Below, one piece after another: positions 23,611-35,319 of a stretch of 64,000 nucleotides of DNA (its first letter is position 1; each line of letters starts with the position of its first letter). A program made the translations under genes and the position numbers. Origin of the DNA: Trifolium pratense (Eukaryota > Streptophyta > Magnoliopsida > Fabales > Fabaceae); the NCBI RefSeq assembly GCF_020283565.1, contig NC_060065.1:50084409-50148408 (forward strand). Reading direction: 5' to 3'. Below the pieces are notes generated by a model that saw only the letters and a list, made by a program, of their open reading frames with translations, did no database searches and was not told the DNA's origin.

Positions 23611-24869
23611 TTACATGTTAGATGTTCGAAATCACGGAATATTGACTATTAGTGATTCTATACATTTTCACCAAGCATGTTTCTGGACTAAATGCAGTGA
23701 TTGATAGTACTATTTTACTTGCAATTAACATTTCCGTTCATATATGCATTTGCCAAAGAAAAAAAAGACACATTTGGTTCCCATCGATCACAAATAAATG
23801 ATATAATAGTCCATAAACTTTCTACATGTAAAGAGTGGAATTTTGGAGTATCAATCCCTAGTTTCTACACTGAGTTTATACACTCAATTTACAATCTCAC
23901 AATTATCCATCACTTTTCATCCAAAACATTTCTATTAGAAAAATATACTAATTTTAGTTAAAATACAGGTAATTATACAGTGTACGAGTAAGATAATATT
24001 GTGCTATATGCACAAAAAAAAAAATTATTATTATGGTGAGACCTACACCAAATCTCGTCATATCTCATTTGATTTAATGATGAATTTATTTTTATCAAAT
24101 TGTGGAAATAAAGGTGTGCATGGTATAACACATGTCTTACTTGTGTATCATAAAATTAATTTAAACTACATATAATGTAAAAAAAAATTATTATTATTAT
24201 TAAATTGTGTATAAAAACTTTGGTGATCAACCAATAACAGCCCTCCCTTTAAAACAAATCTTGGTACATATATGTCAAGTAGTAGCTTTTTGGCACCTTA
24301 TAAATACTCCTCATATCTCATTCTTTCATTACCATCAATCACTCACAACCATTCCTCTTACATTTGCATCATAAAAATCCTTCTACCCTATCTTCCTCTT
24401 TTGCAACTAGCACTCCTTTGTAGTAGCTGTTTGGAATCTATGAATTGTGATCATAGGATAGGATATGTTAAAATGTGCTGTGCTGTGTTAGAATCTATGA
24501 ATTGTGCTCAAATCTTTAAAAGTAAATAGGATCTTCAAAATGTGTTTTATGAATATATTTTGAACCGTGAGATAGATGTTTATGTGGTTTCCATTGATAT
24601 AAACTTATGAGTATTATTACATTAATGCATATTTGTATTGTTCTCCACAAATTGTAATAATATTTGAACCGTGTGATTGATAGTTATGTGGTCCACAATT
24701 ATAAACATTGATTTGTATTAAAGGTACACTATCTGTACCTACGTTGCATGTGTTTTAAGGCTCATTTTTTATTATATTTTCAGGAAGTCCTGATTCTGAG
24801 GATAATCCTGTTTCTTAGAAATTCCTCGATAATGAATTTATCGAGAAATTTGAAAAGATCATTCTTGAT
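23611..24869. other. Upstream region of the FAF pseudogene
   Basis: It carries the conserved TATA block at about 24298-24306. From about 24420 it diverges from copy 1. TTGAACCGTG followed by a TTATGTGGT block is found twice (about 24560 and 24663). The sequence corresponding to the N-terminus of the FAF protein is missing or replaced here. Confidence 0.5.
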
Positions 24870-25311
24870 AAGATAGGAGTTCAATCTTGAACCAAAAGAA
24901 TAAAGATGAAGCTTTACAACTAACAACTTCTTATATTCACCCACTTGTGAAAAAATCAAAAAAGTTGTTTGAGTGAAAATAGTCTCAATATTTGCACCGA
25001 GAGTCTTGGATCAGAAACAGGTTCATATGATTTTTCTTCTTAGACGTCATCTCAAGATAATAATTTAGATGACGTTGATGATGAAAAAAAAATAGTGAAC
25101 AAAGTGAAGAAGCCATGTTATTTTCCTCCTCCACTTCCTTCACTAACTAGTCAAAGTCAACATAGTGAAAGGCAACCACTCCAAATGAGGCATCGCCGTG
25201 ACAATGGAAGGTTGTTTTTGTCCCTACAAGTTGTTTCAGTTCCTTCATATAACAATTTTTTTGCTAAGCGACAAAATGGTCACCTTATCCTCACGTTTGC
25301 TAATAATAACC

Positions 25312-25350
<39 letters not shown>
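25312..25350 (+). repeat. (GAT/ATG)13 microsatellite in the FAF pseudogene
   Basis: A perfect trinucleotide run of 39 bp corresponding to the acidic tract of the FAF protein, where copy 1 has only four GAT codons before mixed GAA/GAC codons. Confidence 0.95.
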
Positions 25351-25351
<1 letters not shown>

Positions 25352-25556
25352 CGAGATTGAGGAAGATGATGATGATGATAGAGAAAACTAAAATGTATAG
25401 TCTAGAATTAGTGGTGAATGAGGAAATTGAATTAGTTTACAAAAGTCCCAAATGGTCAAAGACAAAAGAGTTCAACAAATTTAAAGAGACCAATTTTGAA
25501 GACGTTAAAGTTGTGCAACATGGTGATTCATTGCCACGGTCATTGCCTTTGATAAA

Positions 25557-28020
25557 TTTTTTGACGGAAAAAAGCTTATCTCATTTCAGTAATAATAATA
25601 TTGTAAATACAAGATGGTATAGTGATAAAATTATGGAAACTAGCTAAGGATGTAGCCGCCCCGGCAAGCCTATGAGCAACTTCATTTGCTTGTCTCCTAA
25701 TGAACTTAACATCAGAGTTCACAAGATTAGAAGCTAGAATATTTCTACAGTCAATTAAAATAGCACCAAGATCAGAGAGATAGGTTCTTTTACTGTGAAG
25801 GCTGTCGACTATTTTTTTGCAGTCCATTTCAAAATCAGTGTCATATAGCTGCATTCCTTCTACCCACTTGAGTGCATGCAGCAAGCCTATGGCTTCACCA
25901 ATCTCCACGTCGACTATAGGTTCTATCCACTCTGTTCTCGCAGCCACAAACCTACCATGATCATCCCTTAAACACATACCAATTCCCACCTTGTTGCGAT
26001 CTAGCGAAAAGGACGCATCTACATTACACTTGTATCTTCCATGTCTTGGCTTGGTCCAGACCGTTTGTTGAGGACTCGGCTGAGTTATATGGGCTGATTG
26101 ACGGATCTGTTGTGCACTTCGCCAGGACGTGATTAAATGTTTAGCACGTTCAACCACAGTTTGGTCAGAATCAGTGACATCTTCCCACACTTTGTTATTC
26201 CTGCGCTTCCATATACTCCACACTAATACACAAAACAAATCTTGCTGGTCTTTATTCAACCGGTGCAAAATTGAGAACAAATTTTCTGCAATATTGTTAT
26301 TAGCACCCAGACCTGTACTGATATGAGCCCACAAACCTGCTTGCTGCCAGCACTGAATGCTTCTTGTACATGAGAACAATACATGCGTACTATCTTCGTC
26401 TCCATCGTTACAGACAACACAATGCATTGGACATTGTACTCCACGACTATTAAGCTTCTTGCGTGTTGGTAAAACATCCCGACCAATGCGCCAAATAAGG
26501 TTCTTCACTTTTGGAGGAATTTTAGCATGCCAGATGTTATTCCATTGACCTGCAACACCATGTCTGTCTTGATAACCTGCATCATTAACACATTGTTTGT
26601 AAGCACTGCGAACAGAATAAAACCCGTCTTGTTCCAACTTCCATACTAGCTTGTCATCACGAACAGAAGCATAAAGAGGAGTCTGCATAATCCGTCTTAG
26701 AGTACTATTGTCAAAAATACCACGGATATCTTGTCAAAATCCCATGTTTTAGAGTTGATCAACATGAGATCCTTTACTTTTGTAATATCACCAAACCGTT
26801 GCATGTCATAAGGTGTAGTAAGTGGCATGCCTTCCTTGAGCCATTGTTGCTCCCATATATTTATATGCTCGCCGGTGCCAATAATCCACCGACACCCCCC
26901 TTTGACTAGTGACTTAGAGCTCCATATACTCCTCCAGACATAGCTTGGGTTATGCCCGATGCTCGACTCGAAGAAATCACAATTTGGAAAATATTTAGCT
27001 TTGAGTAATTTTGTGACTAAGTTGCTTGGTCTTGTAAGTAAGTTCCAAGCTTGTTTGCCTAGCATGGCCATATTGAAAGCTTGAAGGTTTTTGAAGCCCA
27101 TACCACCATAATCTTTGCTCACCGAGAGTCGTTCCCAAGAGAGCCAGTGTAAACCGCGACCGTTGTTACCACTATGACCCCACCAAAAAGAATTAAGCAT
27201 CTTTTCTATATCATCCAGTAAGGTTTTAGGGAGTAGAAAAATGCTCATCACATACGTTGGAATAGATTGCAAGATAGATTTAATCATGACTTCTCTGCCT
27301 GCTTGAGAGAGATGTCTACTACTCCAAGAGTTGATTTTCTTCCAAATTCTGTCCTTTATAAATTTAAAAGTTGACTTTTTGCTTCTACCAATCATGGATG
27401 GAAGGCCAAGATACTTTCCGGTGCCTAGGACTTGAGTCACACCAAGCTGATGAGCAATTTCTTCACGCAAATCAGCGTGTACATTTCTACTACAGTAGAA
27501 CTCAGACTTTTGGAGATTGATAGCTTGACCGGATGCCGCTTCATAAACTGATAGAATATTCTTTAACACAATAGCCTCATGAACCGTTGCCTTAAAGAAA
27601 AGGAAGCAATCATCTGCGAAGAGAAGATGAGAGATAATAGGTGCTCGCCTGCATACCTTGATACCATGTAAATCTCCTCTGTTCTCAGCTTGGCGAATTA
27701 GAGCTGAAAGCCCTTCTGCACATATTATAAAGAGATATGGCGATAAAGGGTCGCCTTGACGTAAGCCTCTACCAGGAACAACAGGTCCCACCAGGTTGCC
27801 GTTGACAATGATTGAGTAGTCAACTGTTTCAACACATAACATAATCCACCCAATCCACTGTTGAGAGAAACCCATCTTTGCCATTATGTCTTTTAAGTAT
27901 TCCCAATCGATACGGTCATAAGCCTTGCTAATGTCCAGCTTAAGCGCTACCTCACCCTTCTTACCTTTTGTTTTAGACTTCATATAGTGGATGATTTCAA
28001 TGGCAGCCGTTGCATTATCA
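25557..28020 (-). mobile_element. 5'-truncated LINE (L1-type) with RT and RNase H
   Basis: Reads on the minus strand. 28020-26697 encodes the C-terminal two thirds of reverse transcriptase: KLDISKAYDRIDW, GLRQGDPLSPYLF and the catalytic FADD (LLFADDCFLFF) are present. 26688-25576 encodes a zinc-finger-like reverse-transcriptase-linked region (ARIPPKV-like AKIPPKVKNLIWR, C-x2-C near VVCNDGDEDSTHVLFSC) and then an RNase H domain with VDAS, GEAIGLLHAL, EMDCKKIVDS and RQANEVAH. The two frames are joined by a single 1-nt frameshift near 26712-26725. ORF1, the endonuclease and the RT N-terminus are absent. The truncation falls at a DNATAAIEI-coding point. A short T run at 25557-25562 is the poly(A) tail on this strand. 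No clear target duplication is seen. Confidence 0.9.
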
Positions 28021-28181
28021 AGAAACAAATGGTTATGAATATTATTGGCGAAACAAAGCTTCCATAAATGTTACTGATCAACAAAATGGTATTAGCAACA
28101 AGGTTGTTGTCTCTAGGAACATGAACATATATAGACTTTTTTTTTTCTTTCGAAAAGGACCCTATTTAACTGCTATTGTTA

Positions 28182-28183
<2 letters not shown>

Positions 28184-28259
<76 letters not shown>
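28184..28259. repeat. (ATT)n microsatellite, about 25 units
   Basis: An uninterrupted TTA/ATT run of 76 bp just after the 3' part of the FAF pseudogene. The polyleucine frame it creates is not a gene. Confidence 0.95.
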
Positions 28260-28264
28260 GATCT

Positions 28265-28680
28265 AAGGGAAATTTTATGGTACATCTATCAAATTTCAAT
28301 GCACAGGTAGAATAGATTATTAAATTACTAGGTAAATGAATATTTTTTTTCGAAATAAATCATTTTTCTATTGTTTAAAATATTATAATAACTAAATACT
28401 ATTTATCAAAATTGTAAAAAAATAAAATTTTATATTTTTTTGAATTTTTTATCACTCATAATAGTTATTATTGAATTTTTTTTATGGAAAAATGTAAAAA
28501 AAGTTAGCATAATGCTTATAAAACATTGAACTCGTGTTTTTTCTTATGAAATTATCATTTATGAAATACAATAATCGACAAATAGTGTTTTGATTCATAA
28601 AATAATCGTTAATTTAGTAATTATTTAATCTAATGTACCGGTACATTGAAATTTGTTAGATGTACCGTAAAAGCTCCCTT
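28265..28680. mobile_element. Foldback element with AAGGGA ends
   Basis: 416 bp. The left end AAGGGAAATTTTATGGTACA matches the right end read inverted, AAGGGAGCTTTTACGGTACA, and similarity continues inwards for about 70 bp (ATTTCAATG, then TTAAATTACT-like). It lies between the ATT run and ATTATTATT. Directly after it, sequence homologous to the 3' flank of the intact FAF gene resumes at about 28692, so it inserted into the FAF 3' region. A related fragment is at about 9430-9700. Confidence 0.75.
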
Positions 28681-28750
28681 ATTATTATTATTCTATATCA
28701 TTTTGTCTATTTTTTGTTCCACTCTTTTTTTAATTGTTGTAGTTCGAATA

Positions 28751-30248
28751 ATATGTGGCATATCACATCGTTAAATGAATATGTGATATTTCAACGACAT
28801 CTATGTGGCAGTCTCGTTATTAAAAATAGTAGGGACTAGTAATAGGCTAATAACAAGGATTAAATTTGCAAAAGGAAAAACATATTAGAGACTAGAAAAT
28901 TATTAAAAATTAAATATGAACTAATGTTAAAAGGTCGCATATTTATAAAGACCTAAAACATATTTAATCCTATTTTTTTCTACAAATAATAAATCTGATT
29001 AGAGTGAATGTAGAGTGTTACCAATGACATGCAAATGATTTCATGTAGTACTTTTATTAAATAAACTAAACTTTTATTAAAGTTTATTCAATTTTTTACT
29101 CTTTTTTTCATTTTGTTAATTAATAAAGTAATTAAGACTAAATCAAAGAAATTTGAAGAAAGTGAATTTGACGCATATTATAGTGCCTTGAAGTCCAAGA
29201 CTTAGTTTATGGTAGTAGATCAATTCAAAGTGATGTGGCATACATTAGAGTGTGTATGTGGATGCCATGTCACAATTTCTTAATTTATGTTTTGTTGGAC
29301 GGCTTCTAGGACGGACGGGCACTAACGTGTTCATCTATTCTTATGTGATCTACGGGACACAAATATTTTCACCCTTAGTTGATAGAATTATACCATATCT
29401 AAAATAGACTCTTGCATTAGGTTTTCTCTTCAACTACTCCCAAAAAGCCAAATACAAGAGAACATTCAAATCCACCCTCAACCTTTGCAACAAGAAGACG
29501 GTAATAGCAACGATCTTGCTCTTGCATGAAGGAAGAACCCTCAACCTTTACACAAAATGGGTAGATAATAATGTTGGTCGTAACAATGGATGGTGGAGTG
29601 AGATGAAGGTGAGGTAGAGAAAGAAAACAATAATCAAGTGTATATGAGGTGTATCTTTACAGTGTCACCAATGGCGAGACCATTTATCACCTTTGATGTA
29701 TTTCTATATATTTATTTTTTGTAAAACTATTTTTTCCCACCATCAATATTCGGTTTACCGGACCATCTAATCTGGTTCGGGGTCAATTATGACATCATGT
29801 GGTTTCAGTCCCTCCCGATCGCAGTTGTGGGGATCAAACTATTGTCATCCCTACTATGTCGAGCGTCAATAGGCCAACTAACAATTAATAATATAAGATT
29901 GTTTTAATATATATAATAATATAATTTCTTTTTGATGCAATATAATAATTTTTTAATTAATTTATTTGTCTATTTGTATTTTAAAATAAAGTTTTTTAGA
30001 GCATATTTATGGTATAGATGTAATTGCACAAAATGGGTTTCATTCAAAAATAAATAAATAAATAAATTTGCACAAATGGGTTAAAAAAGGTGTCGTTTAT
30101 TATAGTTAGATATTGTCGTTTTAACGAAATTCTCAGAGCCTGAAAGCACTATCGTCGAATCTGATTTTCTCGCTCTCACGATAGAACCAATTTGGTTCCA
30201 AAGCCAAAACTGAATTCAATTCAATTCCATTGAACAAAGCCAAAAACA
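28751..30248. other. Intergenic and promoter region of the J-domain gene
   Basis: AT-rich spacer. 29740-29880 is more GC-balanced (CGGTTTACCGG, TCCCTCCCGATCGC) and could be TE-derived, but has no recognised ends. The 5' UTR of the J-domain gene probably begins near 30120-30170, where composition changes. No separate gene is supported. Confidence 0.45.
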
Positions 30249-33200
30249 ATGGGAGAATCGAACCCTTCAACCAACATCGAAGACGATTTACTTCTCAAAA
30301 CTTTCTTCGCCGAAGTCAGCGAAGTTGAAAGAGACAACGAAGTCCTTAGGTATCGCTATATGTATTATTAGCTATGAATTTATTAGGGTTTTATTGAATC
30401 TTATGAAGAATTTGCATTTTTTTGAGTATTTGATTTGGATAATTGTTGATGTTTTCGTTTTAATTGTAAAATGTTTATGTAGAAAATAAGAAATTAGGTT
30501 ATTAGATTATTGATTTATATTAATTTATGAATTATGCTGATTAATTAGTGTTTTGATTTTGTTAACAGGATTCTATCTTGTTTTAAATTGAATCCGTTTG
30601 AGCATCTAAACCTATCATTTGATTCATCAATTGATGAAGTCAAAAAGCAGTATCGTAAGGTAATTTCTTGCTCTAAAGCTGAGGGTTGTTGTTTACTATT
30701 CTTTAGCACCGGAACTAATGATGGAATGTGTGTCCGGTGTTCAATATGTTTCAGTGTTCGACACCGGACACACACCGACATAACTATGAGTCTATGACAC
30801 ATGTGATTACATTCAATTAATTCATTTTTTTCAAATTTTTACTAGTGTTGATGTTTAGTGTCAGTGTTTTATAGTTAAAATGTTCTGTTGGTCTGTTTTT
30901 CAATTAATTCATTTTTTTTTCAAATTTTTATCGGTGTTGATGTATTAGTGTTGTGTCCGCCGTCTGGTGTCTATATGCTTCATAGTTAAAAATTTTGGTT
31001 GATCTGTTATAACCTTCTCTTTGTGTGATCTTATGTAGATATCGTTGATGGTTCATCCTGACAAATGTAAACATCCACAAGCAAAGGAGGCTTTTGGAGG
31101 TATGTGAAGATGTGTTTCATAATTATTTCAAGTGGAAATGAACATGTTGTTATGGTTTTTGTGATTGTTTATTTATTGTTTCTTTGAACTTTATTTAGTT
31201 ATACTGTTGTTTAGCAAATTAGTTTTTAGACAAACTACCTTGATCCCTGAAACTTGTTACTGTAGCCTAATATTCTGGAGTTTGCAAATTTCCCAACCGT
31301 GAGAAAATGTGCGTGAATTAAAATTTATAATGTAATAAACTTTTCTGGAAAAGTGGGGATTGAGTCGTGGATAAATTACTTTTAGAATATTATTTAGACA
31401 AAAAAGTCCGGTAGATTGGGAGAGATTCCTTCTTTCCTTGGCATAAATAGTGGAAGATAACTTTAGGAAGTTCAACTAGTTGTGTATTATGTAGATAGTT
31501 CTAAATACTTATAGGATATTATTAGACACAACAATTTGGTACTCACATTTCCTCACAGATAGTTATAAATAGTTTCATCACTTGGCTTTACACTAAATTG
31601 TTTGGCCAGTATTACATATTGTTTCAATAACTTCTTCATGCTGTCATCTTTATTGGAGTCAGCTTGACCAACCAATCAAGTGATATGTTAGTTACATATA
31701 TGATGCCTAAGAAGGAAATTTATAGAATCTACCTTTGGTATTTTATGTCATTCTAGTATTATTTTGGTTGATATGTACATTGCTGGGTGCGACTGCAATC
31801 TCGGAGCATCGGGAATTAGGATCCTGTGTTTAACTCTGCATGATCACATTGATTTTGTTTTTGTACAGAATGTTCTGAGTTCTGACATTATGATGTAAAG
31901 TAGTAGCATGTTATTTTTTTAACATATTGCATGATCACATTGATCCTGTTTTTAACTCTGCAACTAGATGATTCACATAAAAATTTGTAATTCTTTTTAA
32001 TGTTTGTTGTGCTATTTACTTTAATGCAGCACTAGCGAAAGCACAACAATTATTACTCGATCCAAATGAAAGGGATTATCTTCTTAGCCAAGTGACTTCA
32101 GCAAAAGGTTAGTGTAAATTTGTCTTTAATGCTTGTCCAGTCATTACATGTCTTAAACGTGCAAATTTTTTCTACTAAGGGTTGTACTCATTGTCACACA
32201 ACTATAGTGATTTGTAACACGTGGTCTACTGTTTTTTACCAATCTAGTGGTCAAAAAGAAAAAACCCTCATTATTTTTCCCCAAATTCTAAAAGATCATT
32301 CATGATGTTGTCTCGCATCTGAGGATGAGTTTTGTGACTTACTCTTGAGGTTAATAATTTTTGTTTTGGCTCTGTCTATGTGTGCTCTTACATTTGTATA
32401 CACCCTATGGGGTAGTTCCATCTTTTACTTGAAAAACTAAAATCTTTTACTTTTGGTCCATCTTTTTCTGTTATTGCAACGTTTTTTTCCCTATATTTAT
32501 CCCACTCCTGTTTCTTGGACCTCCATTTGTATAGAAGAAATGTCTTTGTGTGGAAGCAAGGGCATACTATTAAATTAAAAGAACTAATTTTTTTTTCCAT
32601 TGATGTGGGATGCAGAAGAACTTAGAGTAAAGAGAAAGAAACATCTGAAGAAGGATACAGCCTCAAAAATGAAGTCCTTAGTTGACGAGGTACATGTAGT
32701 TTTGTTAGGGTTCTCATTTTAGAATACTTCCCCATATCGTGTGAGTATATTTCATTTTGTCTGTGTGTGTCTGTCTTGCACCTCCCTTGTGGTCTGATTA
32801 CACTCAAGAGGTGACATTACCAGATTTTGATATGCAAGGCTAGTATTTTACTAGTCAAGAAACAGTATACCCTTGATTGTTAAAAGGAACTGTTAAGAGT
32901 CCCACACCAATTCTAAGATGAACTACTTTGTTTCTTATCAGGGAAAATACGATAAGCAATATGAACAGTCAGAAGAATTCAAGCAGGAGCTCAAACTCAA
33001 AGTTCGTGAACTATTAACAGAAAAAGAATGGAGAAGAAGAAAAATGCAAATGAGGGTATGTTCTAATTAATTCTCACCATCCACACATACACATTAAATA
33101 ATTGTTGTCATACTCAGAGTGAACTCAGAATCATATGAATTTATATCGTTTGGGCCAATTGGTTGAGTCTATTACATGCTGTTATTCACTGGCACACCTA

Positions 33201-35319
33201 AAATGAGAGTGATTAAGTTTTTTTAAAAGGTCTCGTCTGGTTGTGTTCAAAATATTAAAATTCTGTTATTGTGGTTTGCTTATTATTAAGTTAGAACGTT
33301 TGTTTACTATGCACGATGTTTTCTTCCTTCTAAATTTTGGTATGTCATCAGAAAGTTCTAGTGATAAGAAAGTGAGATCATTAGGAGGCTGTTTATCTAT
33401 TTAAATTTGGCCTGAGAAATATTGTACACAAATAAGTATTAGTTTGTGACTTTTTAACTTATTAAATATTATGCAGATATCAGAGGAGGAAGGCAGATTA
33501 AAAAAGGATGAAGAAGAACAGAAGGAAATTTGGAAAAGAAAGCGTGAACATGAAGAGGAATGGGAAGGAACAAGAGAAAAGAGGGTTAGTTTTCAATTTC
33601 ATATTTAAACTCTATTTTATACGTCAAACTGCAAGTTGTGTTTATGGGTCTTTGACTAAAAGTGAATCTTAATTTCATTATGTTTTTGGTATTTTGTGCC
33701 TACGAAATATATAACTAAGCTATAAAGTGTTCCAGAATATGGCCATATGTTATCTGTGATTATTGATTAAGTTTAGTACCGATGTGACAGTACATCAGAG
33801 TTACTTAAGTGGTTAGATTCTTCATTCAGATTTTTTTTTAAATGAAGATTTACCATATCGGTCTTTAGTGACACAGAAGTGTTGTTGCAAAACTAATATT
33901 CTCTTCCTACTGATATTTGCAATGCATAGGCTGATTTTAATTCTATGATATTCTTATACGCACTAATCAAGCTGGTAATATTTGGGGCCTTTCGATAGTA
34001 AGCTTCATAGCCCTTTTTGTTGGTTCATTAAATTTATAAATATTTATATAAAAAATTATTGAATGACTTAAACTTGTAGCAATTATTCTTATCACTGTAT
34101 AACTATTAAAAAAAATTAGGGTTGGTGTTGTTATCCAGTAGTAACCGCCTATCACAGCCACATAATCAGCCTCTTCATTCACGGGGTAAGATTGCATACA
34201 TATAATCCTGCTTAGACACCACAATGGTGCAAGCCTTGTGTACTTACTGGGTCGTCATTTTTTAAATTCTTGGTGCATTTTAAGCCGTTCTTCGCTTTTA
34301 TCCACTCACTCTGAACCCAAATATCCAAGAGCATTGGTCCTTTATTGGTTGCGTGCAAGTCTGTTAACTCCTGTTTGGAGATTTAGTTTCCGTTATGTTA
34401 CTACCCTGTATTTGAGGCGGACCTGTTCATATGGATGGATTCGTCTTTCAACCCAATGAGATAGATAGACACAGGAATGAACTCCATACCTCTTTTGAAC
34501 AGGATATTCTGTCATCTTATTAGCTTGACGTTTATTAGTGCTTTCTGCTTTTCACCGCCCAGTCTTTGAATTTTCTTAACTCTTGTTATGCCATAAATTC
34601 TTGTAGCTAGTTTTTAAAACTAGTTTGATATTTTGCATTTAATTTTTAAATTTACTTTAGCATATCTAGATCATCTACCACTTGCCAACAGGCCACGTAT
34701 CAAGATCAAATTCAACTAAGAAGCTTAGGTTGTTTTTTCCATGCTTGTAAATAGTTGCTGTGTAATCATCAATAGTAAACTGCAAATTTGTTATTTGAAT
34801 GGCTATCAGTAAAATTCATAAAATGAGACTGGATTGTCAACATTGTTTGAAGTTCTTGTTTTCTGTCTGTTTAATCTGGCTGTGTATTAATATTGATTGT
34901 TGATAATTCTCATGCTTAATCCAAATGTGGTACCAAGGACGTTCTTATATGTATCCTACAGTCCTAAAAAAAAACATGTACCAAATTTTGTTGGTGTGTT
35001 TTTTTGTCAGAAAAATGCCATTCTATCAAAATATATAAAGATGAATTGACATAATCATTTCATCTTCACTTTATCAGGTATCCAGCTGGAGAGATTTTAT
35101 GAAGGGTGGAAAGAAGGTAAGATAGTAATAAGCTTTTGGGTTTAGTATCAGCAACTCTACTCTGTTAACACATGCACCGTCCAACACATATAATGATTTG
35201 CTAAACTAATTACGTTTTTGTTATGGCTGTAGAATAAAAAGGGAGAAATTCGCCCCCCTAAGCTCAAGACAGAAGATCCCAACAAATCCTACGTTCAGAG
35301 GCCTGTAAAAAGAGGTTAG
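30249..35319 (+). CDS. J-domain protein, DNAJC8/SPF31 type
   Basis: Nine coding exons with canonical GT-AG junctions: 30249-30349, 30569-30659, 31039-31099, 32030-32107, 32616-32689, 32942-33055, 33477-33584, 35078-35116 and 35233-35319. They sum to 753 nt, giving 250 aa, almost the length of human DNAJC8 (about 253). A J domain begins near residue 36 (NPFEHLNLSFDSSIDEVKKQ). Its helix II leads to the catalytic HPD at residues 70-72, followed by KAQQLLLDPNERDYLL. The C-terminal half is a highly charged K/E/R coiled coil (KEWRRRKMQM, EEWEGTREKR), ending QRPVKRG. The family stimulates Hsp70 ATPase and is found with spliceosomal and SR-protein factors in the nucleus (family knowledge), which is the inferred role here. 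The start sits in AACAATGG context. The 1.5-kb intron between exons 7 and 8 is the longest. Confidence 0.93.
30700..30965. repeat. GTGTCCGGTGTC-rich repeat in J-domain gene intron 2
   Basis: GTGTCCGGTGTTC and, inverted, GACACCGGACACAC make a local foldback at about 30728-30780. A block running CAATTAATTCATTTTTT, then CAAATTTTTA, then GTGTTGATG occurs twice (about 30815 and 30900). A related stretch, TGGTGTCGGTGTTGGACAC, is at about 57220-57240 in an intron of the outer-envelope gene. Probably a short dispersed repeat. Confidence 0.5.

Larger units (their letters stand above)
24870..28140 (+). pseudogene. FAF pseudogene interrupted by a LINE
   Basis: About 24870-25556 and 28021-28140 match codons of the intact FAF gene at 18489-19517. 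Defects: no N-terminus; a frameshift and in-frame stop near 24965-24980; a TAG stop at about 25041, where copy 1 reads a serine codon followed by TAC; expansion of the acidic GAT codons to thirteen at 25312-25350; a TAA after GAAAAC at 25389; and a LINE inserted at 25557-28020 between sequences matching LPLI and NGYEYYW of copy 1. The PPPLPSL and RDNGRLFL parts of the FAF domain survive in frame over about 25095-25390. The product, if any, would be a truncated fragment. The intact tandem partner suggests relaxed selection after duplication. Confidence 0.85.
20707..28750. repeat. Segmental duplication, copy 2
   Basis: The diverged partner of 12045-19567, in direct orientation. It contains tRNA-Ala copy 2, a conserved TATA region and the FAF pseudogene. 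It has gained a LINE, an LTR-like fragment, a foldback element and two trinucleotide expansions. It lacks the family B foldback and the SINE present in copy 1. Confidence 0.85.

Noticed and set aside
25198..25647. 149-codon frame with polymethionine
   Set aside because: It is an out-of-frame reading of the GAT repeat in the FAF pseudogene.
25540..28030. Target-site duplication of the LINE
   Set aside because: The flanks share only two or three A residues next to the insertion, too short to count as a duplication.
28010..28261. Frame ending in polyleucine
   Set aside because: A translation of the ATT microsatellite.
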